From Oscillibacter sp. (GTDB lineage Bacteria; Bacillota; Clostridia; Oscillospirales; Oscillospiraceae): a stretch of DNA of 20,119 nucleotides. The notes beneath the pieces were generated by a model. That model made no database searches. It was not told the origin of the DNA and saw only the letters and a program-made list of their open reading frames with translations. Shown here one piece after another: positions 15,101 through 20,119 of the stretch. Position numbers and translations under genes: made by a program. The stretch's first letter is position 1. Each line of letters starts with the position of its first letter. The DNA lies in NCBI GenBank assembly GCA_003539495.1, contig DPPB01000034.1, positions 61,850 to 81,968 of the forward strand, written 5' to 3'.

Positions 15101-15537
15101 CAGTTATAATCCTCCTCCAGGATCGCATCCAAATTTTCCTCGATCCGGTGAAGCGCCCCAGAAAGTGCGTCCCGCTCCTTCTGATCCATGCCATTGTACA
15201 ATCTATCGAAAAAATATTCTTGCAGCTGCCGCCCCTTTGCAATGACAGGCTGGGCCTTGTCCGTACAGCGCAGCTGGGTTTTTCGCCGGTCTCCCGGTAC
15301 CTGTTGCCGCTCCAGGTATCCTTCCCGCACCAGCCGATCCACATGCACCGAGACCAGATTTGCCTTAATGCAGCGGATCTCGACAATATCACGGGCCGTC
15401 CTGTAGGCGGGATTATTCCCCAAAAACAGCAGGATGTCAAGGGCCGTCTGCGGCAGTTCCAGTTCTTTACACAGGGGCTTGCACATTTTCCGATACGCCA
15501 GCGTAAACTTTTTGACGGTTTCCAATCGAGAATTCAA
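15100..15537 (-). CDS. MarR-family transcriptional regulator
   Basis: Dimeric winged-helix regulator, probably autorepressing its operon with the TauE-like permease. The 145-aa protein has the MarR layout: an N-terminal dimerisation helix, a helix-turn-helix around 45-75 (TARDIVEIRCIKANLVSVHVDRLVREGYL), a wing with the D-R-R-K motif in GDRRKTQLRCTDKA, and a long C-terminal helix. The start is TTG at 15537, supported by GAGGG (15545-15549) 7 nt upstream; no ATG is available in frame. A near-consensus promoter with an overlapping palindrome lies just upstream. The ligand is unknown. Confidence 0.9.
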   Translation of the reverse strand: MNSRLETVKKFTLAYRKMCKPLCKELELPQTALDILLFLGNNPAYRTARDIVEIRCIKANLVSVHVDRLVREGYLERQQVPGDRRKTQLRCTDKAQPVIAKGRQLQEYFFDRLYNGMDQKERDALSGALHRIEENLDAILEEDYN

Positions 15538-15565
15538 AGCTCATCCCTCATTTGCTTCTATTTTG

Positions 15566-15587
15566 AATATTTCATTATTGAAGTATT
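15566..15587 (-). promoter_or_regulatory. 22-bp palindrome, probable MarR operator
   Basis: On the minus strand the arms AATACTTCA and TGAAATATT are separated by ATAA, with one mismatched pair. The palindrome overlaps the -10 box (15585-15590), where a bound repressor would block RNA polymerase. Size and symmetry fit MarR operators. Confidence 0.6.
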
Positions 15588-15612
15588 ATAGCACAGCATC
15601 TGCAGATGTCAA
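15585..15612 (-). promoter_or_regulatory. near-consensus promoter of marR-tauE
   Basis: TTGACA (15607-15612), 16-nt spacer, TATAAT (15585-15590) preceded by TGC. Both hexamers are perfect, suggesting high activity that needs repression. The rest of 15613-15863 shows no gene. Confidence 0.88.
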
Positions 15613-15773
15613 GAGTCCGATCTGTCAGAATAAAAACTTCTTTCTATATATACATCTCGATTACATCCCGACATAGATATTTTGACGCACATGTTTTGAT
15701 GATAGAAGCATAATACATCCAATGGGGCTTGAAAATAGGTGCAGTGAGAAAAGGAGTGCGCTAATCGCCCATA

Positions 15774-15849
15774 CCCTGCGCCATAATTCCGTCACAAGAT
15801 GGTTTGCGGCAGGATTGGCCGCGAAAGAAGCGCGGTATTAGTGCAGGGA
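15774..15849. repeat. possible folded element downstream of the cit genes
   Basis: CCCTGC (near 15774) and GCAGGG (near 15844) are inverted copies enclosing competing GC hairpins, GCGGC/GCCGC and CCGCG/CGCGG, at about 15807-15840. It lies just after the citXG stop on that gene's strand and may help end the transcript; no T run is present. The stems are short, so it could be chance. Confidence 0.25.
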
Positions 15850-15863
15850 TTCAATTGTGATTT

Positions 15864-17114
15864 TTACCGATCAAAAGAGGGAAAGACGGTGGATGAGCTG
15901 TTCAAAAGCAGCGCCAGCGCCAGCAGATCGGCACTGCCGCCGGGGCTGAGCCGGCAATCAATGAGGGCATCGTCCAGCGCCTGTGTCAGCGCGGCGCGCT
16001 GCTCCGGCGGCGCGGCCAGAATGGCGGCGGCCTGCTCCTTTACAAAGGCCGCGCCCTCGGCACCGCCTCGATGATAAAGATTGGTATCCTCCGTGTGGGC
16101 CATCAGCCAGAGGAGCGCCGTCAGGGGATCGTGGGTTTGCAGCAGTTCGGCGGCCTTCCGGGCGGTTGGGAAGCCTGCCAGCGCTTCCGCTCGTGCGCCG
16201 CCCACCTGATGGCGCCGCGCCACCTCCGCACCGTGGGTATCCCGGGGCGGCGTCAGCTCCGCAGCCAACGCGGCGGCATGGGCGAACACATCGCCGCCCT
16301 CCGTTAGATGCCGGCCCAGCGCCGCCAGCAGCACCGAAAAGGAGAACAGCGCCCCTTTGTGGGTATTGACACCGCCGGTGGCCCGGAACATGGCCGCCTC
16401 AGCCTCCAGCCCTGCCGCCTGTAAGGCGGCAGCATCCGCGCCAGACAGGCTCAGCGCCGTGATCCGGCGCAGCCAGGGTGTCAATGCGTCGATGCTGCGC
16501 AGGAACAGGGGAAGATCCATGTCGCTGTGTGCACCGTTATTGCGTTCGTCTATCAGTCCCGGCTTCGGGGTCAGTCGCACCTCCTCCGTCAGTGCCTTTG
16601 CCGCCAGGCCGGCCAGATATCCGGCGGCGAAGTCCACCAGAATTTCACGGGTGCGGTTCACAATGGCGTCCAGCCCATGGGCGCGGCTGCGGGAACAGAC
16701 CGTCACCGGCCCGCCGCAGATAAGGCAGGTGCGCTGCACAAGGCGGGACAGCTTGTCGCCATCTGTGTCCAGCACATCCAGATCATACAGCCGCCCAACA
16801 GGCGTGGCGGTCTCCAGCGCCAGACAGGCGGCTTTCAGTTCCGCTGCCGGCCGATCATACACCAGCAGGGCCTCACAGCCGGTGGCGGGGCGGATGATCT
16901 CAGCTGCCATCGGCTGCCCCAATGCACCATACAGGGCCTCCAGCCCCGTGTCGAAGGCCAGCGTGATCAGCGGAGAGGACTTCACCGGTCCGGCGATATT
17001 CATAGTGAAGGATACCAGCGGCAGGCGATAGGTCCGCAAAAGCCGACGCTGAGCATCCGCCCGTGTGTCATGGGCGCGGAGGACGTCCTCCAAAGTGACG
17101 TTGACAATAGGCAT
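15864..17114 (-). CDS. citXG: CitX-CitG fusion: citrate lyase holo-ACP synthase / triphosphoribosyl-dephospho-CoA synthase
   Basis: Makes and attaches the 2'-(5''-triphosphoribosyl)-3'-dephospho-CoA prosthetic group of the citrate lyase acyl carrier protein (CitD). The 416-aa protein joins two enzymes. CitX (about 1-165) has LVSFTMNIAGPVKSSPLI, GRLYDLDVLD at 107-116 and the C130-x2-C133/C140 cluster followed by SRSRAH. CitG (about 166-416) has LTPKPGLIDERNNGAHSDMD at 181-200 and ATGGVNTHKGALFS. I use the ATG at 17114, which has GGAG 7 nt upstream and begins at the CitX family start; the frame is open 38 codons further but reads as citC in another frame. It overlaps citC by 47 nt. With citD, citE and most of citF missing here, its target protein is not encoded in the window. 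Confidence 0.93.
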   Translation of the reverse strand: MPIVNVTLEDVLRAHDTRADAQRRLLRTYRLPLVSFTMNIAGPVKSSPLITLAFDTGLEALYGALGQPMAAEIIRPATGCEALLVYDRPAAELKAACLALETATPVGRLYDLDVLDTDGDKLSRLVQRTCLICGGPVTVCSRSRAHGLDAIVNRTREILVDFAAGYLAGLAAKALTEEVRLTPKPGLIDERNNGAHSDMDLPLFLRSIDALTPWLRRITALSLSGADAAALQAAGLEAEAAMFRATGGVNTHKGALFSFSVLLAALGRHLTEGGDVFAHAAALAAELTPPRDTHGAEVARRHQVGGARAEALAGFPTARKAAELLQTHDPLTALLWLMAHTEDTNLYHRGGAEGAAFVKEQAAAILAAPPEQRAALTQALDDALIDCRLSPGGSADLLALALLLNSSSTVFPSFDR

Positions 17115-18054
17115 AGGTAGTCTCCGGTACAAGTGGTTGGATGTCGGCAAGCCGTCCTTCCGCCAGAAGGCGGCGGACGGCGGTGGCGGAGATGTTCTCC
17201 AGACGGGGGATCTCCGTGACGGAAACACCGTAAGTGGGGAGTATTTCCTTCATCCGGCGGTTATAGGCAGCAGTGGTGGGAGAGAAGGGCTCCTCGCCGA
17301 CGAAGCGGCGGGCGATGTGGAGGGCCGGGGCAATGTGCCGGGCAAACAGCGTCAGATCCAGGTCGCACCGGGCATCCTCCGACTGCTCGTCCCGCAGAAA
17401 GTAGGCGGGGAAGGTAGAGCGGCTCACTATAAAATCGCCGCCGGAGCATACGGTCACGTTAGGAAGATGTGCCGTCCCCTCCCGCACCAGCGCCAGCCGG
17501 TCAGCAGCAGGAAAGGGGCCGCCTTCCTCCGCTACCACGAACACCAGCATATGGTCACACTGTGCCGATGCCGTGGCGATGAGATGCAGATGCCCTCTGG
17601 TGAAGGGGTTCGCATGGCACACCACGCAGCCGATAACACCCTCCTGCCAACGGGGCAGGGGCGCCAGAAACCGCGCCAGCGCGTCACGCTGGCGGCACAG
17701 CATCACCATGTCCGCCGTCTCCGCCACCGGATAGAACCCAAGCGAGCGGAACAACCGTGCGTTTTGGGGCTTGGTGAACAGAAACGGATAGAGAACGCCC
17801 CGCTTTACCGACTCCTGCACCAGCGCGGAGACGATGCGGGCGCATATATCCTGTCCCTCGGCGTTGGGCGAGACGGCTACCTGACGGATAACCTTGCCGC
17901 CCAGTGAGCCGCAGCCCAGCAGGATACCGCCCTCCGTCAGCAGGGTGGTAATATCAGCGCGCCCCTCGTCACGCAGACCGCCTTCGGCCAGTAGAGCGGC
18001 ATAGGCCGTCCCCCACCGGGGAGGGACGGCCTTGCATAGCAGTAGTTCACGCAT
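17068..18054 (-). CDS. citC: [Citrate (pro-3S)-lyase] ligase
   Basis: Uses ATP and acetate to acetylate the CitD prosthetic group and activate citrate lyase. The 328-aa protein has an N-terminal GNAT-like domain (about 1-125) and a C-terminal nucleotidyltransferase domain. The latter begins at VVCHANPFTRGHLHLI, with the N-P-F-T-x-G-H nucleotide loop at 149-155, and has the late ISATAVRRLLAEG motif that matches the ISxTxxR signature. I chose the ATG at 18054; a TTG three codons upstream (18063) is also possible. The start overlaps the stop of the citF remnant (18047) and its end overlaps citXG, so the citF-citC-citXG order was one operon. All motifs are intact, though the enzyme's substrate genes are gone from this locus. 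Confidence 0.93.
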   Translation of the reverse strand: MRELLLCKAVPPRWGTAYAALLAEGGLRDEGRADITTLLTEGGILLGCGSLGGKVIRQVAVSPNAEGQDICARIVSALVQESVKRGVLYPFLFTKPQNARLFRSLGFYPVAETADMVMLCRQRDALARFLAPLPRWQEGVIGCVVCHANPFTRGHLHLIATASAQCDHMLVFVVAEEGGPFPAADRLALVREGTAHLPNVTVCSGGDFIVSRSTFPAYFLRDEQSEDARCDLDLTLFARHIAPALHIARRFVGEEPFSPTTAAYNRRMKEILPTYGVSVTEIPRLENISATAVRRLLAEGRLADIQPLVPETTYAYCQRHFGGRPPRP

Positions 18055-18340
18055 CCTCGTCAATCTCGTGCACCACGTCGATGATAGTGTTGTCGCGGTA
18101 CATGACCACGCCCACGATGCGATCCTTGTAGCGGATGGGCTCGGGTACGCCCACCAGCACCTCGGCCCGCTGCTGCAGCTGTTCGATGGTAAACACGTGC
18201 AATCCGGCGGCCTCGATCTTCTCCTTCAGATCGGGGCGACGGGGGTTTACGGCAATGCCCTGCTCCGTCACCACCACATCCACCACCTCACCGGGGGTGA
18301 CCACGGTGTTGACATTCGGCATCCGGCGATGCGGTCGCAC
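18047..18340 (-). pseudogene. citF: citF 3' remnant (citrate lyase alpha subunit, last ~90 codons)
   Basis: The 97 codons end with the characteristic C-terminus of citrate lyase alpha chain: NTVVTPGEVVDVVVTE, GIAVNPRRPDL, and RIVGVVMYRDNTIIDVV before the stop. Full CitF is about 500 residues, so more than 80 percent is missing. Homology stops around 18320-18340, where GC content drops sharply. In frame, a stop lies at 18374-18376 and no ATG is available, only GTG at 18340. The bases just inside the break could read CDRIA in a neighbouring frame, so a small indel near 18325 may add to the damage. It cannot make active lyase; its stop still overlaps citC. An assembly join is an alternative explanation. 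Confidence 0.85.
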
Positions 18341-18443
18341 GCTTGAGTTTACTGAAGAAAAACGCCGTTTCTTTTACGTTTTCTACAGATATTCCTGCAA
18401 GAATACGATCTGTTAACGCTTTTGCTTCTGTTAGTTGCGCCAT
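18288..18443 (-). CDS. short orphan reading frame crossing the citF break, 51 aa, function unknown
   Basis: I do not recognise this protein. It starts MAQLTEAKALTDRILAGISV and keeps plausible helical coding for about 34 codons. It then runs into citF DNA in a different frame and ends at an unrelated stop. It has a good RBS (GAGGAG, 18450-18455, 6 nt before ATG) and a good promoter at 18495-18523. Codons are AT-rich, unlike the GC-rich cit genes, which suggests another origin. The simplest reading is the 5' end of a gene whose remainder was lost in the same event that removed most of citF. It may now drive transcription into citC-citXG. Confidence 0.4.
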   Translation of the reverse strand: MAQLTEAKALTDRILAGISVENVKETAFFFSKLKRATASPDAECQHRGHPR

Positions 18444-18492
18444 TTTGCTCTCCTCTTTTTCTTCAAAGTCTGAGTAAAATCTCCAGTTTTTC

Positions 18493-18573
18493 ACATTGTA
18501 CTTCACAGAAAATGTGTTGACAATTACAAAAATTACATTGTACGCAATTTACTTTGTAGCTATTGTTACAAAG
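18493..18573. repeat. cluster of short direct and inverted repeats around the orphan promoter
   Basis: ACATTGTAC occurs twice (18493-18501 and 18535-18543, 42 bp apart, four helical turns). CTTTGTA/TACAAAG form an inverted pair at about 18550-18572. GTAATT-like half-sites occur between. The arrangement resembles a looping or multi-site operator region for an unidentified regulator. Confidence 0.4.
18495..18523 (-). promoter_or_regulatory. promoter upstream of the orphan frame and cit genes
   Basis: TTGTCA (18518-18523), 17-nt spacer, TACAAT (18495-18500) on the minus strand. An inverted pair CACATT/AATGTG (18492-18497, 18511-18516) overlaps the -10 and spacer. Confidence 0.6.
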
Positions 18574-18710
18574 CTGCCGGATACGCGGTGGTGTGTTTAT
18601 TGGATCACAGCGACCTGTAAATGTTGGTCAAAATCTATGACCATACCGGCGCAGAGGCATTACATAGCGCCTTATCGGAAACAAAATCCGGCACAGAAGT
18701 AAAAAGAGGA

Positions 18711-19079
18711 AGGTCCCGTCAAGATTTATGCGCAAAATTGTTTGCAGGCTCCGGCTGAGTGAAGTCAGCCGGCAATAGAGGCGTCGTCCAGAGCCGCCTC
18801 CAAATGCTTCATGTTCATGCATTTCTTGCAGCTCCACTGGGTGCCCGCCACATGGCGCAGCCTCGCGCAGACCAGCATCAGGGCGGAGTTGCCATCCGGG
18901 AATGTCCCCACCACCCGCGTCCGTCGGCGGATATCCCGATTCAGCCGCTCAATCACGTTGTTGGTGCGGATGCGCGTCCAGTGCTCACTGGGAAAATCAC
19001 AGTAGGTCAGGGTCTCCTCAAAGCCGTCCTCGACCTTCTTGGCGGCCTCCTTCAGTTTCATGGCGCGCAGCTCGATAAG
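18711..19079 (-). mobile_element. IS256-family insertion sequence remnant
   Basis: Contains the 3' part of an IS256-type transposase. Beyond its stop is a candidate terminal repeat reading GGTCCCGTCAAGATTTATG from about 18712 inward, similar in style to IS256-family ends. The other end is missing: coding homology stops at about 19079 and unrelated DNA follows. It is therefore a one-ended, immobile relic. The 18574-18710 stretch between it and the repeat cluster shows no gene I can support. Confidence 0.7.
18765..19079 (-). pseudogene. IS256-family (Mutator-type) transposase, C-terminal fragment
   Basis: About 105 codons remain from a protein normally near 400. They include the family signature RTNNVIERLNRDIRRRTR followed by VVGTFPDGNSALMLVCARLRH and the end MNMKHLEAALDDASIAG. 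The DDE catalytic Asp residues are in the lost N-terminal part (only the C-terminal region survives), so it is inactive. The break at about 19079 leaves no start codon with an RBS. Confidence 0.9.
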
Positions 19080-19143
19080 GTACAATAACAGCCATTGTCA
19101 TTCAGTTAGCGGCAAAGGCAGTATGAGTTATCCCTATAAGAAT

Positions 19144-19178
19144 GAATGAGTGTATCCCTCAGTGGGATGCACTCATTC
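19144..19178. repeat. strong inverted repeat between the IS remnant and accessory genes
   Basis: GAATGAGTG-T-ATCCC and GGGAT-G-CACTCATTC form a 15-bp stem (one G-U or mismatch depending on strand) with a 5-nt loop TCAGT. There is no T run on either side. It may be a leftover terminator or an element end. Confidence 0.55.
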
Positions 19179-19198
19179 TGCAAAAAATATGACAAATA

Positions 19199-19218
19199 AG
19201 CGGATCAAAAAATCCGCT
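19199..19218 (-). terminator. hairpin terminator after the DUF4304-like gene
   Basis: AGCGGAT/ATCCGCT (7-bp stem) with an A/T loop, starting 7 nt after the stop codon at 19225 and followed on the minus strand by a T-rich stretch. Modest strength. Confidence 0.5.
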
Positions 19219-19224
19219 AAAAAG

Positions 19225-19455
19225 CTATTCAAGCCGCAGTATTTCTGCCGAGCATTTCCATTGTGAAAGGGAAATCATGCGATTTCGCAGCTTCATATAT
19301 CCCGCTTTTATCTTGAATTGTAGATATTGCAGAATATCTTTTTGCTCCCGAAGAAGTGTATTGGGCCTGACAAATCTAAATCCGTTTTCCTGATTGAATT
19401 GTTTGAATTCTCTCCGGATGATTTTCCGCTTTTCATTTATAGTCAGTTCGCCCAT
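19225..19455 (-). CDS. small protein, possibly truncated DUF4304-like
   Basis: A 76-aa basic protein. Residues about 10-55 (IIRREFKQFNQENGFRFVRP, then DILQYLQFKIKAG) resemble the start of DUF4304 proteins, which pair a conserved GF-x-R segment with a D-I-x-Q strand and are often found among polymorphic-toxin immunity genes. The family is longer (about 110-150 aa), so this copy is short and may be truncated by a frameshift after residue about 55. It starts 17 nt downstream of the preceding gene's stop on the same strand, so the two are probably cotranscribed. The family match is from memory of the pattern only; treat the function as unknown. Confidence 0.45.
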   Translation of the reverse strand: MGELTINEKRKIIRREFKQFNQENGFRFVRPNTLLREQKDILQYLQFKIKAGYMKLRNRMISLSQWKCSAEILRLE

Positions 19456-19472
19456 TCCAAATCCTCATTGAT

Positions 19473-19856
19473 TCATTGCAGACTTTCCAAATCATCTCTG
19501 AACCTGTTGTAATCAAAATCCACTTTGGCCTTTATTCGTTTTGCCGCTGTTAAAAGCATATCTTTGTTCAGCGTAATTTTACCTGCACTATCAGCGTAGT
19601 GATATGCATCAAAATCTATTTTGACTTCTACAGAGGCAACGCCCTTGCCGCACAGAAATCTGACTCTCTCCTTATAGTTCCCGGCAGCATATACTTCCTG
19701 CGGAGCTATGATTGGAACGATTCCTAAAATCTGCAAGGTGTCACTGTACTCTTTCTCCTTGAAAAACAACTGCGCTCTTTGGGTAAATCTATACACCGCA
19801 TTGTCGATGCCATAACGGTCTTTGTAATATACCGGCGAATTAATATTCCGCTCCAT
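19473..19856 (-). CDS. hypothetical protein resembling polymorphic-toxin immunity proteins (Imm44-like?)
   Basis: A 127-aa soluble protein with no signal peptide or membrane segment. It starts MERNINSPVYYKDRYGID and contains YSDTLQILGIVPIIAPQEV, a KIDFDAYHYADSAGK segment and an end VDFDYNRFRDDLESL. This pattern recalls Imm44-type immunity proteins, but I cannot verify that. I use the ATG at 19856, which has a GGGGGGTG Shine-Dalgarno 8 nt upstream; another start 18 codons earlier (19910) lacks one. It is AT-rich compared with the core genes to the left. No toxin gene is visible in the window, so it would be an orphan immunity gene if the family call is right. Confidence 0.6.
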   Translation of the reverse strand: MERNINSPVYYKDRYGIDNAVYRFTQRAQLFFKEKEYSDTLQILGIVPIIAPQEVYAAGNYKERVRFLCGKGVASVEVKIDFDAYHYADSAGKITLNKDMLLTAAKRIKAKVDFDYNRFRDDLESLQ

Positions 19857-19890
19857 AATATTCACCCCCCATTTTGACTCCAAGGCTAAA

Positions 19891-19896
19891 TATATA
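19891..19896 (-). promoter_or_regulatory. possible extended -10 promoter of the two accessory genes
   Basis: TGG followed by TATATA on the minus strand, with no clear -35. The 30-odd nt leader contains only the RBS. Confidence 0.35.
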
Positions 19897-19984
19897 CCAT
19901 ATAAGTTCAAAATAATCTACTGCTGTGTATCAAACGGCGGAATTGCTCCCGCAAAATATGTAATATGACCTTCAGATTACACCC

Positions 19985-20015
19985 AAAATAAGAAAAGCCG
20001 CCGTCTGTTGGCGGC
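19985..20015 (-). terminator. second Rho-independent terminator, downstream of the 5S-like end
   Basis: GCCGCC/GGCGGC (20010-20015 with 19997-20002) with a 7-nt loop, followed on the minus strand by TTTTCTTATTTT. It lies in tandem with the one at 20057-20090. Confidence 0.75.
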
Positions 20016-20056
20016 GAACCAGCGTGTCGAAAAGTTTTTTCATTCCGCAATCAAAT

Positions 20057-20090
20057 GCAGGCAAAAAGAAAAGACACCCTATTGGGTGCC
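20057..20090 (-). terminator. first Rho-independent terminator, next to the 5S-like end
   Basis: GGCACCC/GGGTGTC (one G-U pair) with loop AATA, followed on the minus strand by TTTTCTTTTT. It ends a transcript that enters from beyond the right edge of the window. Confidence 0.8.
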
Positions 20091-20097
20091 TTCTCTG

Positions 20098-20119
20098 TGT
20101 TGGCGCTACCTATTTTTCC
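20098..20119 (-). rRNA. probable 3' end of 5S rRNA, cut by the window edge
   Basis: On the minus strand the last bases read GGAAAAATAGGTAGCGCCAA, which fits the conserved 5S rRNA 3' segment (a GG-A-rich, TAGG, GC-CC pattern before the terminal helix). A terminator follows within about 10 nt, as expected. Only about 20 nt are visible, so this is a pattern call. Confidence 0.5.

Noticed and set aside
15613..15863. tRNA or riboswitch in the gap between marR and citXG
   Set aside because: No T-loop motif, no acceptor stem and no known riboswitch core could be recognised; only short GC stems are present.
15799..16074. Plus-strand frame overlapping the end of citXG
   Set aside because: Most of it is antisense to CitG coding sequence and there is no RBS or domain.
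17115..17228. Extended start of citXG
   Set aside because: The extra 38 codons are citC in another frame, with Pro/Ser/Arg-rich shadow composition; the ATG at 17114 has its own RBS and matches the CitX N-terminus.
18496..18702. Plus-strand frame of 68 codons in the AT-rich junction
   Set aside because: It starts at a TTG inside the minus-strand promoter region, has no RBS, and shows no recognisable domain.

Overview
The window looks like a chromosomal segment from an anaerobic, spore-forming Clostridia bacterium, probably Oscillospiraceae/Ruminococcaceae-like. The reasons are a full spo0A, an [FeFe]-hydrogenase, GC-rich codons, sigma-A promoters that often carry an extended TGN -10, and several GTG/TTG starts. 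The family-level placement is inference.

Layout. (1) 38-3603, minus: an [FeFe]-hydrogenase preceded by, and overlapping, a protein that joins a NuoF-type Fe-S domain to a GltD-like flavin/NAD(P)H module; probably one redox complex. (2) 4005-4763, plus: spo0A with tandem 0A-like boxes, a promoter and a terminator. (3) 4882-5589, minus: a small alarmone (ppGpp) synthetase. (4) 5735-6874, minus: homoserine dehydrogenase without an ACT domain, with its own promoter and terminator. (5) 6998-8442, minus: pssA-psd, the two steps from CDP-diacylglycerol to phosphatidylethanolamine. (6) 8829-12950, minus: polA-rimI-tsaD, tightly packed. (7) 12960-13258: an intergenic array of four strong hairpins between imperfect 41-bp direct repeats. 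(8) 13316-14239, plus: an AEC-family transporter. (9) 14324-15537, minus: marR-tauE, with a palindrome over the promoter. (10) 15864-18340, minus: the 3' part of a citrate lyase locus, namely a citF 3' remnant, citC and a citX-citG fusion. citD, citE and most of citF are absent. (11) 18341-19220: an AT-rich junction with a short orphan reading frame and a decayed IS256-family transposase. (12) 19225-19856, minus: two small accessory genes resembling immunity proteins of polymorphic toxin systems. (13) 19985-20119: two tandem terminators and what looks like the 3' end of a 5S rRNA on the minus strand, suggesting that an rRNA operon lies just beyond the window.

Regions 1-6 and 8-9 are ordinary core or metabolic genes. 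The right-hand 2.5 kb is an accessory, rearranged zone. The most unusual structure is the nested hairpin array at 12982-13258. The most informative rearrangement is the citF break near 18340. No CRISPR array, tRNA, phage gene or integrase was seen. I did not find a clearly new multi-gene system.
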